In this document: positions 11,115-22,379 of the stretch, in pieces
Numbering within the stretch: the stretch's first letter is position 1
How the letters are laid out: each line of letters begins with the position of its first letter
Notes under the pieces: generated by a model
What the model saw: only the letters and a program-made list of their open reading frames with translations
Told to the model about the DNA's origin: nothing
The model's database searches: none
Position numbers and translations under genes: made by a program
NCBI GenBank assembly: GCA_941918925.1
Contig: OW799233.1
Location: 76,635,797 to 76,699,796, forward strand
Source of the DNA: Phyto melanocephala
Taxonomy: Eukaryota; Arthropoda; Insecta; Diptera; Rhinophoridae
Reading direction: 5' to 3'
Length of the DNA: 64,000 bases

Positions 11115-11900
11115 CAAGTAAGAGCGCTATATTCGGCCGTTCCAAATCTTAAATACCCTTCACAACGTGTAGACATGCAATAACAGTATTCTTATCACCA
11201 TTCATCCCATATGAAATACGTACATACATACAAAAAAAAACATACATATATAAAAACATCCCATTGTAAAATTATACATTTTCGTATGTATGTTAAAAAA
11301 AATAAAAAAAAAATTTAAAAAAAAAAAATTTTTAAAAATTAAAAAAAAATAATTAAAATATATATAATAAATATAAAACAAAAAAAAAATAAAAAAAAAT
11401 TTAAAAAATTAAAAAAAAAAGATAATAATAAAAATATAAATAATATATTAAATAAAAATAAAAAAAAAATACAAAAAAAATTTAAAAAAAAATTTTTTTT
11501 GGGCTCAGCTGGGATTCCATGCCACGTTTTCTCCAACCAGTATACACATTTGTATGTATGTATGTTGTTGTTGTAATGTTGTTTTTGTGAAACAAAAATC
11601 GAGGTGGTCGTGGGTTTATGCTGATATCTCAGTTGTTTATGAACCGATGTTTCTGATTTTCAATACCGATCTACCATCGAATATTTCTGATATTATAACA
11701 CCTCACTCGGGTCCATGCGATATCGGGGGGCATTAAAAAGTTGATTTCAACATACACACGGACAGACTGACAAAGCTTAATCGACTCCCCTATTCATAAG
11801 CTTTCAGAAAATATCTTTATGGGGTCGTAAATGAAAATTGTAGAAATTTCACACGGAATGACAAACCCATATATATACCCTTTTTCACTGTGTGAAGGGT
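11115..11900 (-). mobile_element. Helentron H1 nested in hAT copy 2 (second)
   Basis: Starts CAAGTAAGAGCGC at 11115 and ends GTGTGAAGGGT at 11900. The empty site is ACAAATATAAAAAAACAG at 5501-5518 of hAT copy 1. The hairpin has decayed (GGCCGTTCCAAAT). Confidence 0.85.
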
Positions 11901-11918
11901 AAAAAAACAGTACTTTTT

Positions 11919-12604
11919 ATACCCTTCACCTGTGGTGCACAAGGGTATATATAGCTTTGTCAGTCCGTTTGTAATTTCTTCAATTTTCATTTCCGACCCA
12001 ATAATGTATTTTTTTTCTGAAAGCTTATGAATAGAGGAGTCGATTTAGCCTTGACCGTCTGTCCGTGTGTTGGTTGAAATCAACTTTTAGAAGCAACTAT
12101 ATGTTCCTCAGATCTGTGTATGTTATCAATCTTTTGGAAATATTCGGGAATGAATCGCTATTGGAATTCAGCACAATCGCCCTATAACTTTATGAGATAT
12201 GAGCAAAAAACCACGACCACCTCGTTTTTTTTTCAAAATTAAAACAACAACATACATATATACGGGTTAAAGTAAACGTGGCATCGAATCCCAGCTGAGC
12301 CAAAAAAATTTTTTTTATTTTATTTTTTTATTTTATATATTATTTACATTTTTAATATTTTTTTTAATTTTTTTAAAATTTTTTTTTTACAATTTTTTTT
12401 TGTTTTTAATATATTTTTTTTGCAATTTTTTTTTAGAAACATACATACGTAAACTCAATTATAATTTTGCAATGGGATGTTCTTTTACATGTATGTACGT
12501 ATTTTATATGAGATGAATGGTGATACAAACAATTGTTATTGCATGACTACACGTTGTGAAGGGTATATAAGATTCGGCACGGCCGAATATAGCACTGTTA
12601 CTTG
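11919..12604 (+). mobile_element. Helentron H1 nested in hAT copy 2 (third)
   Basis: ATACCCTTCACCTGTGGTGC at 11919 to CTGTTACTTG at 12604, with intact hairpin GATTCGGCACGGCCGAATAT. The flanks TACTTTTT and TTCG match the empty TACTTTTTCG in hAT copy 1, giving a TT duplication. Confidence 0.9.
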
Positions 12605-12694
12605 TTCGTACTGTTTTAGGTATTGTGAATATAACAGTACATATTACAAAAAACTGTTTAAAACAGTACGAATGGCAACCCTAGGTGAAGAGTA

Positions 12695-13807
12695 TAATAA
12701 CACGATCTTCACGGTTTGAGGCAGAGATGCCAGATTAAAAACTGAATTTATTATTATTTTACTTAACAAAATGGGAACATTTTTAATATGTTTTACTCTT
12801 TTAAATATAAACATTTGACTTAATAAATAAAACATCCTCTTAATTCCATCGTAATTTTTTACGCACTCTTTAACAGTCACTAATTATGCGCACTCGTTGC
12901 TGCCTCATAGACGCAGTGTGACCATATCTAAAACACTTTTGCTGCTAAATATGGTTTTGAATAAAAAAAATATTTAAACTGCTAAAATTTAAAATAACTT
13001 ATCTTCCTTTTTATATTAGTTTTAGGAGTTCGTTTGTTATGGTGTTCTCATAAATATTTACTTAATTTTACTTGAATAAAACAAAATTGATTAAAAACAA
13101 TATCAAAAACGTTTATTGAACATACAAATTGTACAGCCATAAACACAAGCATACTTTCCGTCTTTATGTTTATATGACCTTACATAAATATTTTACGCTA
13201 CAGTTATCCATAAATTCAGTAATATACACATATTTTAATAGAAAAAATTTGTAAAATTTAAGAAGTTATAAATTAATATGTAAAAGTATTTCAATACTTT
13301 ATATTTAATAAAAAGTGGTATATTTGCATAAAAATTATTCAATTATATATTATCATATTAAATATATAATTAATAATAAATTTAAAACATCCTAAAATGT
13401 GCATTTTTCCTCATCTTCAGATGAGTCGGTAGAATTGTAAACATTATGTTTTCTATTGCATTTTTTATTCAGATCATTTGTAATTTTAAAACTATGTATT
13501 CAGCAATGTTCTCAAAAAATTTTAATATAATAAATTTTTTTAAGACTTTTTCGTGATGGCATGACTACATTGGCAACAATATCAAAATGAGTTGTTGCTC
13601 AAGGCACTGAGGCACTTTTACTCCTGACTCAATTGACAACCATCGCTTATCACAAGCTCTTACTAATTTTAATGGTTGCATGTCATCATTGATCGCACTT
13701 TAATTTTTTTTAATGTTTTGCCTTAAGGTAGATTTACTAAGGCAATTGAAAATTTCTGACACTAAATATTCAATATCATTAGGCAGCGTTTTTGAGGACA
13801 CTGATTA
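12695..13807. other. No recognisable gene
   Basis: AT-rich DNA with no protein I recognise. A short minus-strand stretch at 13394-13500 reads NSTDSSEDEEKC before a stop, but it has no identifiable neighbour exon. Confidence 0.5.
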
Positions 13808-14305
13808 CAGTGCTCAGCAGCAAAATCCTCCATTAAATAAAACTATGTGGACTATATGGATTTTGATGCGCTGAACTCAAATCCGTTGTCGGTTTTTTTC
13901 CATCAGATCGGGATTTTTTTTATGGGCGTGGCAAATTTTTTCCCCTAAATTAGTCAGGTACGGAGACATATTTCATCCTAACTTCAGAACCAGTCATCCG
14001 ATTTTCAAAAATAAAACACCAGTAGATGTCTAATAAAATTTTATTTATTTTAGTTGAACAGAGTTTTTCTCTATCTCTTATCGTTTTGGAATTATTCAAA
14101 AATTAATGGAGAAAATGTTTTTCGTGCAAAATTCGTAATATTTTTCAATTTAAAAGTGGAACTAAAAAAAAATATAAAGCAAATATTCAACATTTTAAAC
14201 TTTTTTCTGAGAGCTACTTATCTTAGAAATAAAAAAAGCCATAAACCATAAAAATCAGTTAAAAAATGCAGATTTTATTGTCAATTTACCGCAGGTACCC
14301 AATGA
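13808..14305. repeat. Dispersed repeat 'R' (non-coding end of family T element)
   Basis: CAGTGCTCAGCAGCAAAATC to TCAATTTACCGCAGGTACCC. Related copies lie at 26261-27900 (continuous with family T copy 2), 29300-30031 and 30303-30635. Because one copy runs straight into the T coding region, R is probably the 5' terminal and untranslated part of that element. This copy is uninterrupted and serves as the empty site for two insertions elsewhere in the window. Confidence 0.65.
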
Positions 14306-14547
14306 TTAAATTTTGTATGATAAACAAAAACAGCAGAGTCCTTAGCCGATCTTATTTGACACCGCCAGTGATTTGTTATTAAAAATTAGCAACTGTGCTA
14401 AAATTTGGATGTCGGCCCGATAAAATTATACAATGAACGGCGACGGCTTACAAAAACTATTGCGGCTTGGCTTAGCCGCTTAGCACAGGTCTCTAAATAC
14501 GACAGCACAATAAACATAGCGTACAAAGTTCTATTATTATAAGACAC

Positions 14548-17426
14548 CCGGAAAAGACTGAAATCTGTTTGTTTATGAGAAAGAGGAAGATACCGGTGCA
14601 TAGCTATCCCATCTTTCGGAATAAGACAATTAATATTGATAAGAAGGTCAAATACCTAGGAATAGTACTTGATTGGAGACTATCCTGGAAGGACCACATT
14701 GAGTGTAAAGTAGAAAAAGCTTAAAGAATATGGGCCCTCAGCTAGGGTTGCCATTCGTACTGTTTTAAACAGTACATGTACTGTTTTTTGTAATATGTAC
14801 TGTTATATTCACAATACCTAAAACAGTACGAAAAAGTACTGTTTTTTTATATTTGTACTGTTTTTAGATATACATGTATTGAATTTTGTAATTTTTTGAA
14901 GAATGAAACAGGAAAAAATTGTATTGATGAATGTGTACAAAAAAGGGATAAATATTTGTAATTTATTTTTAAATTAACTTTTTTTGTAAGCATAAATTAT
15001 TTTCTTTTATATAACTATACCACCTCTATTTGTGTTGCATAATTATTTAATGAATTTTAAAAATTATCAAATGTATTCATTTTAAAAATTCAATTGATTT
15101 TTTAAAAAAAAAATTTTGTAACAATATTTAATTAATATTTTTGGATTACTATATATAACTTAAAAAATATTAATTGACAAATTATCAATTTTTATCTGCC
15201 AAACAAAGTCCTGCCTTTAGCTAACGGCAAGTTGTAATAATGGCCCTAAGTCAACTTAAAAATTAATAATTTGTCAATTACAATTGTTATTTTTAAAGTT
15301 ATAAATAGTATTCCAAAAGTATTAATAGAATATTATTGTAATTTGAATTATGATTATTGTAATTTATTATTATAATATGAATTTACATATTATAGATAAT
15401 TTCAAAATTCAACTCGTAGTTTTTGAAATTCAATTACCAATTTCAAAATTCTATTTACTATTTTTGAAATTTAATTAATAACTTCTGAAATACATTAGAT
15501 CATTTTCAAAATTAAGTTTGAAAATATAGTGCATAGTTCTGAAATACAGTCAAAAATGTTAAAGCATTGTTAATTCGTTTATTCAAACTAATATCAATAT
15601 TTATATCGAAAAACGACGTTTAATTTGTGTTTTTGACCACGTTAGTAACTTAAGATACTATTTGTAGTTCGACTCGATCTATATATGTATTGCATTTTGA
15701 AACAAATGCAATATTTTTTGTTACGTTCTCTCTAAAACATATGTGATGTATTGAATTAAAAGTTAAGTCAACGTTATGTTCTCATAGTTTTTAGATGTTT
15801 TTATGTTTCTTATTAACTTTTTTTTAAATAAAAATGTGATGTATTGAAGTAAAAGTTATGTTATCAATAAATAAAAAAATGTACTGTTTTTTTTGAAAAG
15901 TACTGTTTTTTCCCCTCAATGTACTGTTTTTTCACTTTTCAAATATGGCAACCCTACCCTCAGCAGAAGAGTGATGGGCTCAAAGTGGGGCATAAGCCCA
16001 ATGATGACACATTGGCTATATACGAGTGTACTGCGGCCGACAATTACGTATGCTTCGTTAGTGTGGTGGACATCCTTAGAGAAGAAGGTGAATATATAAC
16101 CTCTTCAAAAGATTCAGAGACAGTGCTGCATTAGTATTTGCGGCGCCAAGAGGACCACATCGACAATGGCCATTGAGAATATATTATCCATTTGGCCAAT
16201 AGAGATTCAGGTAAAATATGAAGCGGCCTTAGCTGCCACAAGATTAATGGCAATAGATGAATGACTTATAAGAGAACATAAGACCAGATACCTAAGAATA
16301 ACGGATATCTTACCGATGGGAAATATTACGGAAATAACATGTGATAAAATCCCAATGAGATATGAGAATACTAACTGCATTACCATAATACCGGAAGAGG
16401 GAGAATGGGATGAAATGGGATGAAATATTCAGGATGGGAAACACCCATGGAATCGATCTTTATAAAGACGGTTCAAAGATTGGTGACCAAACTGGAATGA
16501 GCTTATACGACATAAGCCGAAATAGAAGCAAATACTTCCGTCTACCAGATCACAACACTATTTTTCAGGCTGAGATCATGGCGATTATGGAAGGAATTAT
16601 ATGGATAAAGGAAACGAATAGCGAAACTCCGATTCGTATCTTTACGGATAGCCAATCAGTGATTAAGACATTAAGAAAGGATAAAATTGAATCCCGGAAC
16701 GTCCTGCAATACAAGAGAGAGTTAAACTCATATGCAAATTGTGAACATCTGGAGATAATTTGGATACCAAGCCACTACGGGCTGATAGGTAACGAGAAAG
16801 CCGACAAATTATCCAAAATGGGAGCTCTTCTGAGTACTATAACTTTGGAGAATGCTAAACCCTTTAAATGATTTGAAGATGAATTTAAACGTTGGGCGAT
16901 GGAGGAACATGTCAGAAAATGGCAAAGCACTGATGTCGGTAAGGTGACAAGAACACTATGGGGTGACCCAAATCTTGGGAAATCAAAAGAGATTCTGAGA
17001 CTTAGTAGTCCAACACTTAGGAAACTAACCAGTGTAATTACAGGTCATACGGAGTTGAGAACCCATCTAGCTCGCATGTGATTATCTGAGGAGACAACAT
17101 GTAGAGCATGCGAGGAAGAGGATGAGACTTTGGTACACTACTTCTGTCATTGTCCTGCGTTTGGGCATATTAGGCGCGAGAATTTTACAGTGGATACTAT
17201 GCCGAACTTGGAATACCTGGGGAACTCGAACTGTAGATCCATAAGGAGTTACATTGAGGGGACTGGGTTCTTGGACTAGTCCTTTATTTATGGGGAATTA
17301 CGTTCATGGTTTTTGCTTGGGAATTCCTTTTTGAATATAGAGCGCACAACAAGCCAACCAGACATAATTGTATACCTGTCATGGGTTTGGGGTTTTAATG
17401 CCTCTCCTTTTCAACCTAACCTAACC
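14548..17426 (+). pseudogene. 5'-truncated LINE with RT tail and RNase H, split by a hAT MITE
   Basis: Non-LTR retrotransposon ORF2 remnant. 14548-14742 encodes the end of the reverse transcriptase (KTEICLFMRKRK, VKYLGIVLDWRLSWKDHIE). After the hAT MITE, 15965-16260 gives SVLRPTITYASLVWW and related blocks. The RNase H domain (16440-16870) keeps KDGSK, FQAEIMAI, FTDSQS and PSHYGLIGNEKAD. A C-terminal zinc motif follows (CRACEEEDETLVHYFCHC, 17100-17155). The tail is CCTAACCTAACC. A 10-bp target duplication (TATAAGACAC) and 5' truncation are typical of target-primed reverse transcription. There are several stops, so it is inactive. Confidence 0.9.
14743..15956 (-). mobile_element. Non-autonomous hAT-like MITE, copy 3
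   Basis: 1,214 bp with TIRs TAGGGTTGCCAT and ATGGCAACCCTA and a perfect 8-bp target duplication CCCTCAGC (14735-14742, 15957-15964). Inverted relative to copies 1 and 2. This copy establishes the 8-bp duplication of the family, hence the hAT assignment. Confidence 0.92.
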
Positions 17427-17527
17427 TATAAGACACTTTTTGTTTGAAAAGCAACAACAACCCTTTTAAACCATTGTTAAATTTTAGAACAATATGACAT
17501 GATATGGCACCTTGTGAATCACGCAAT

Positions 17528-18293
17528 TGTCTAAATTTTTTGAATTCTCCTTGATTCTATTTATTAATGCAGGAATGGAAAATTAGATTTTATGTTCCGA
17601 ATTAAACATTTAACTTAATTGTGCTTTTTATGATAATAAATTTACCAAATTTATGTATATTTGTTGTTCTTGCAACATTTATAATGTGCTTCACAAGCAC
17701 ATATCCTTTTATAAATAAAATTTTATTGAATTAAACATATAAAAACAACTTTTCCATCCTTGTTATACAAACTGGCCTTGAAAGAAAAAAAATCCCCTTA
17801 AAAGTTGCTTTGTTGTATCAATTCGCCGTTGCATATACCTGTATGAATATGCCTTAGTAACGCTTATCAAATATATATAAAAAAATAGTCAGCTGATTGG
17901 ATACGAGTACCTTATTATGGATATGCCTTGATTGAATTCATGAGGATTTCAAAATAAAATTTGTAACACTTTAATTTTTAAAAAAAATTTGTTAAAAGTG
18001 TACTGATGATCTGGCAAAAACACCAGTAAAATACATATCGCACATCCTTAACAATTGGGTCATAACACGAAATTTAAAAATGTTTACTTTATGCGAAAAA
18101 TCAACAAACAACATTTACATCTATTAACTGTAAATTTCACATTTTGCCCCGTACTATTTTTTCTAAAAAATCAGGTTGTGACGATGTTCTTAATATTTGA
18201 GTGACTATCCTCATCGAAAAAGAGTATTATTTTGAGTTAATACAAAAATTTAAAATTTAATTTAAAATTATAAAATCGAGAAATTTTACTTAC
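17528..18293. other. No recognisable gene; probably intron of the neprilysin-like gene
   Basis: AT-rich, with no coding match. The donor at 18288-18293 opens an intron here, so the last exon(s) of the gene must lie further left. I searched for a typical M13 C-terminal exon and did not find it. Confidence 0.5.
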
Positions 18294-18678
18294 ATGTGCT
18301 CAAATTCTGGTGCATCTGTATCAATACCAGTGTAGTCTGATTCGGCGCAGAGCTCTTGTGCAGATACGAGAAAGAATATTTGTGTTGGTGTCAAACTAAG
18401 TCCTGGTAACCTAGCCATTCCTTTAACTGGACCCGTTAGTGACAGCATAGAATGATATGATATTTGCATTCCGCCTGAATGTATAAGTATATCCATACGA
18501 CTATAGTTTGAAAATATATTCACAGATTTAGGAACACAATGCATCGCTTTATCTTCAAAAGTCTTAGTTATTGATCGAAGTATTTCTTTAGCTATTGCAA
18601 CTCCAACTGAAGCGTATTGCAAATAAGGCGGAAGTCTACCATCAAAGTAAGGTACCAAGATTACTGATAGCGGAACAA
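18294..18678 (-). CDS. Neprilysin-like (M13) pseudoprotease, catalytic-region exon
   Basis: Encodes VPLSVILVPYFDGRLPPYLQ, then YASVGVAIAKEILRSITK and ILIHSGGMQISYHSM, then LPGLSLTPTQIFFLVSAQ. The layout matches the M13 zinc metallopeptidase core, membrane or secreted ectoenzymes that cleave peptides. Where active members have HExxH, this reads KEILR; where they have ExxxD before GG, it reads DILIH. All three zinc ligands and the general base context are therefore changed, and it should not be catalytic. The acceptor is TTTAATTTAG at 18679-18688. The exon takes its first codon as G+TT from the upstream exon (phase 1) and ends in phase 2 at a GTAAGT donor. Flies have many such inactive Nepl paralogues. 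The downstream exon was not found. Confidence 0.85.
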
Positions 18679-19183
18679 CTAAATTAAAAGAAATGTGTTA
18701 ATTAATATTACGGGAAAAATATATTTTTAAACACACAACTTAAGAGCTTTAGTAGATGTCATTGATATATGTCGGTTCTTTTCACAGTGAGAAATTACAA
18801 GTCAAAAATTTTTCTAAATCTTTTAAATTTGTCTAAAGTATTCACATATGAGAAATAAGAAGGCGTACAGATTTTTCTTTAATTTTTTTATTTTCCCGAC
18901 GTATACTGTTTAAGAAATTACAATAAAAAAATGTTAATTCCCCGTTAGAATAGCGAATACAATTACAATAGCAATACAATTCCCAGCCTGCACAAAAGTA
19001 CGACAATGTCTGAATCAGACAAGTCTTACAAATATCTGACTTTTTTTACGGACATTTCGTACAGATTTCTGTAAGACATGTCTGGGAAATTTAATGTACG
19101 ACACATCTGATAGATTTCTGACTGATTTCGTAAAGAAATGTCTGAGTTGTTTTCATTCCTTTTGTTTAGGATTTTTTGTTTTT
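18679..19183. other. Intronic DNA without recognisable feature
   Basis: Contains repeated TGTCTGA/ATCTGAC motifs at 19010-19145 in both orientations, possibly a decayed MITE. No clear terminal repeats. Confidence 0.35.
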
Positions 19184-19789
19184 ATAACCGCCACCAAAAA
19201 AATGGTGGGGGTATATTCATTTTGTCATTCCGTTTGTAACACATCGAAATATCCATTTTAGACCCCATAAAGTATATATATTCTGAATCAGGGTTTGATT
19301 TGATGACGATCTAGCTATGTCTGTCCGTCTGTTGCAAGCACGATAGAGGTCGCACCGAAAAAGCTAGGGGGCTCAATTTTTGCCAGAATCTTTCATATCA
19401 GCGAAGGTTTGTTTGATATTGAAAATGGGCTAAATCGGCATATTAGGAAGAGAGTTATAGCTCGAAAAGCAAGAGTAGGTCGAAAAAACAGTGTCCTTCG
19501 AACATCGAATAAAATGGAATTGTGTCCAAACGCATTAACGAAGACTCATGAAACTTCGAATATATATTTCCTGAGTAAAAAAAATATTTTTTCCCGAAAA
19601 TTACTTAAATCTATGCATTAGAAAAGAAGTAATCGATCAAAATGTACGAAAATTTATATCGCACAATGTATTTTTCGGTATATTTAAAAACAAAAACGTC
19701 ATAAAAGCAACAAAATTGGATGTACGACTCTGAAATTTTGCAAACTTTGCTTTTTGGTGAGAGGGTTTTTTGTAACGGAAAATCAATGT

Positions 19790-21110
19790 GCCACGCCCAC
19801 CTACCATATAACGTTTTACCCAAAATTCATATAATTTCTCTATTAATATAGATTTTGGAATAATAAAGGACTATATGGAAACAGCTAGGTTGTACTCATC
19901 AGCAAAGACAACTTTGACACGCCTACTATAACGCCCACTTTTCACGTTATCTACCGTTAATGAAATTTAAAAGCTCATAAAACCGCCAAACTTAGAGATA
20001 TGATGATAAAATTTGCTACGTATATCCCCCCAGGCAGTGTCATTACTGTGCCAAAAAATTAAGGTGCCACGCCCACTTTTACGCCCACCTCCCATATAAC
20101 GTTTTACCTAAAATTCATATAATTTCTCTATTATTAAAGATTTTGGAATAATAAAGGACTATATTGAAATATCTAAGTTGTACTCATTAGCAAAAACAAC
20201 TTTGACACGCCTACTATAACGCCCACTTTTCACGTTATCTACCGTTAATGAAATTTAAAACTCATAAAACCGCCAAAATTAGAGGTATGATGATAAAATT
20301 TGCTACGTATATCCACCCAGGCAATGTCATTATTGTGCCCAATAATTTAGGTACCACGCCCACTTTTACGCCCACCTCCCATATAACGTTTTACCTAAAA
20401 TTCATATAATTTCTCTATTATTAAAGATTTTGGAATAATAAAAAACTATATTGAAATACCTAAGTTGTACTCATTAGCAAAATCAACTTTGACACGCCTA
20501 CTATAACGCCCACTTTTCACGTTATCTACCGTAATGAAATTTAAAACTCATAAAACCGCCAAAATTAGAGGTATGATGATAAAATTTGCTACGTATATCC
20601 ACCTAGGCAATGTCATTATTGTGCCCAATAATTAAGGTGCCACGCCCACTTTTACGCCCACCTCCCATATAACGTTTTACCTAAAATTCATATAATTTCT
20701 CTATTAACAAAGATTTTGGAATAATAAAGGACTATATTGAAATACCTTAGTTGTACTCATTAGCAAAAACAACTTTGACACGCCTACTTCGCCCACTTTT
20801 CACGTTATCTACCGTTAATGAAATTTAAAAGCTCATAAAACCGACAATATTAGAGGTATAATGATGAAATTTGCTACATATGTATATCCTTCTAATCAAT
20901 GTAATTGTTGCGCCGAACAGTTTAGGTGTCACGCCCACTTTAACGCCTATCTTCCATATAACGGTTTATCCTTAATTCATGTAATTTCTCTATTGACAAA
21001 ATTTTTGGGAAAATAAAGGACTATATTGAAATATCTTAGTTGTATTTATTAGCAGAAACTTTTCTGACACGCCTACTTTAACGCCCACTTTCACTGAAAG
21101 ACTAAATTTA
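19790..21110 (+). repeat. Internal tandem array of Helentron H2, period about 287 bp
   Basis: GACACGCCTACT recurs at 19916, 20204, 20491, 20777 and 21066, giving spacings of 288, 287, 286 and 289. Each unit carries ACGCCCACTTTTCACGTTAT, CTCATAAAACCGCCAA and CTCCCATATAACGTTTTACC. Internal tandem repeats are known in fly DINE-1/Helentron elements. Confidence 0.9.
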
Positions 21111-21144
21111 CGAAAACATTTTACTATCGTATCGAAGATATTAC

Positions 21145-21745
21145 GGGTGGTTAAATTTTAAGGGCCGATGTTGAATTTAAATAAAAAACAAATTATTTAG
21201 GAAATTATTATTGTTTCTTTTTATAATGATAATATTTGTGTAGTTCAATTATGTATTTAACAAAATATGTGCCAAATGGCCCCCCCACTCCTCTATCTGA
21301 TGGTCCAAATTTTCAATGGCAATGTTGATGCTCAATTGTTGGGCATGATGATGAGCCGAGGTTGACTGCTCTTTGGCCACACTATCGCAAAAAACAGCAA
21401 TGGTTCCCATTCAACGAACTAAGAAGGCATTCACAGATTTTCTAACATTTTATACAGACCTTTTTTGCAGAAATTTAAATATTTTTTACAATTCTCCCGA
21501 TTGTGGACGAATTTGAACGATTATGTTGATCAAAAGAATTACGAAGTGCACAAAATGCATTTTGATTTGAACGCCCATTTTTAAAAAAAACCTAAATAAC
21601 TTTAAAGCGTTGCTCATTTGCGTATCTTTCTACGGATCAAATTCAGTAAGTTTGAGATTGAGAAATGTCAAATGAAATGCAGAAAACAAATTTAAAGTCT
21701 AGGTGTAGTTCACCTTCAACATGGGCCCTTAAAATTTAACCACCC
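21145..21745 (-). mobile_element. IS630/mariner-type MITE nested in H2
   Basis: 601 bp with perfect 21-bp TIRs beginning GGGTGGTTAAATTTTAAGGG. The minus strand retains a trace of a transposase N-terminal helix-turn-helix (CALRNSF.QHNRSNSSTI). A longer relative occupies the same H2 position at 35810-37889. It is an internal deletion derivative. Confidence 0.75.
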
Positions 21746-21954
21746 TCTACAAAGAAAGTGATAAATATTTTATTATAAAGAGATTATTCCATATCGATTA
21801 ACAAAATAATAAATATTGTGCTTTAAATGTACACAAAATTGGTGGTGGGTATAAAAGATTCGGCACAGCCGAATATAGTGCTCTTACTTGTTTATTTTTT
21901 ATTCGCCTCATACAGATTACAATTATGTCTGTTTAAGTTACGAAATAATTCATA

Positions 21955-22025
21955 GGTTTGTAGTATAGTGGGTGCACCACTGAACTATAAAACTGGAGGT
22001 TCGCTGTTCGATCCCACTTTCTTTA
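21955..22025 (+). tRNA. tRNA-like pseudogene or SINE head
   Basis: Box A TAGTATAGTGG (21961-21971) and box B GTTCGATCCC (22006-22015) at normal spacing. The acceptor stem does not pair convincingly and no plausible seven-base anticodon loop is obvious. Read it as a tRNA-derived relic, not a working tRNA. Confidence 0.45.
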
Positions 22026-22207
22026 GTGTGTTTGCTGATATTTTTATTTTTTTTATTTTATAAACATTTCAATGTACCATGGTCAATATGAGTAGTATAT
22101 GAAATATTATGACTAGCAAAATACAATGCACTATGAAAAAAAAACTAAACTAAATAAATATCTATTTTTATGTATTTTTTCCATTGAGTACATAGTATTT
22201 TTTAATT

Positions 22208-22352
22208 AAATTACATACGTAAATTTATTATTTTACAATGGGATGTTTTTATATATGTATGTTTTTTTTAAGTATGTACGTATTTCATATGAGATGAATG
22301 GTGATGAAGGGTATATAAGATTCAGCACGGCCGAATATATCGCTCTTACTTG
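22208..22352 (+). mobile_element. Helentron H1, 3' end fragment
   Basis: TACATACGTAAATTTATTAT through ATGGTGATGAAGGGTATATA to GATTCAGCACGGCCGAATAT and CTTACTTG. The 5' two thirds are missing. Confidence 0.8.
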
Positions 22353-22379
22353 TTTTAAATATATATTGCATAAATTAAC

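Larger units (their letters stand above)
4349..12682. mobile_element. Composite hAT-type element (two MITEs plus 3.2 kb cargo)
   Basis: The outer ends are hAT-type TIRs: TAGGGTTTCCAT at 4349 and ATGGCAACCCTA ending at 12682. The 8-bp sequence GGTGAAGA lies immediately outside both (4341-4348 and 12683-12690). Joining the flanks gives CAGGTGAAGAGTAT, one base off the intact Helentron end CAGGTGAAGGGTAT. Between the two full MITE copies (4349-5612 and 8851-12682) lies 3.2 kb of unrelated DNA. The unit is therefore flanked like a single hAT insertion. No transposase gene is present. Ectopic recombination between two MITE loci is the main alternative. Confidence 0.65.
8851..12682 (+). mobile_element. 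Non-autonomous hAT-like MITE, copy 2, with three nested Helentrons
   Basis: TIRs TAGGGTTGCCAT (8851) and ATGGCAACCCTA (12682). Removing the three Helentrons leaves about 1.5 kb colinear with copy 1, plus a segment at 8900-9060 that copy 1 lacks. Same orientation as copy 1. It forms the right end of the composite. Confidence 0.8.
14306..17527 (-). mobile_element. MITE family 'S', split by a LINE
   Basis: 14306-14547 plus 17427-17527 is colinear, inverted, with 44970-45310. Shared segments include GTCGGCCCGATAAAATTATA and TTGCGGCTTGGCTTAGCCGC. The LINE at 14548-17426 interrupts it, with TATAAGACAC duplicated at both ends (14538-14547 and 17427-17436). Confidence 0.8.
19184..21890 (+). mobile_element. 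Helentron-like element, subfamily H2, full-length with tandem core
   Basis: Starts ATAACCGCCACC, with an inverted CCACC/GGTGG pair, and ends GGTGGTGGGTATAAAAGATT followed by hairpin TTCGGCACAGCCGAA and CTTACTTG at 21890. The T-rich flanks fit TT insertion. The centre is a tandem array, with a mariner-type MITE nested at 21145-21745. Confidence 0.88.

Noticed and set aside
12477..12880. ORFs across the right end of hAT copy 2
   Set aside because: They cross the Helentron/hAT boundary and read terminal repeats; not genes.
13394..13500. Possible last exon of the neprilysin-like gene (acidic tail ending EEKCTF)
   Set aside because: No M13 C-terminal motif and no phase-2 acceptor found; the upstream frame is closed by stops.
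19790..21110. CRISPR-like or satellite locus
   Set aside because: The period is 287 bp with no unique spacers, and the array is contained within one Helentron element.
21955..22025. Functional tRNA gene
   Set aside because: The pol III boxes are good, but I could not pair the acceptor stem or place an anticodon loop.
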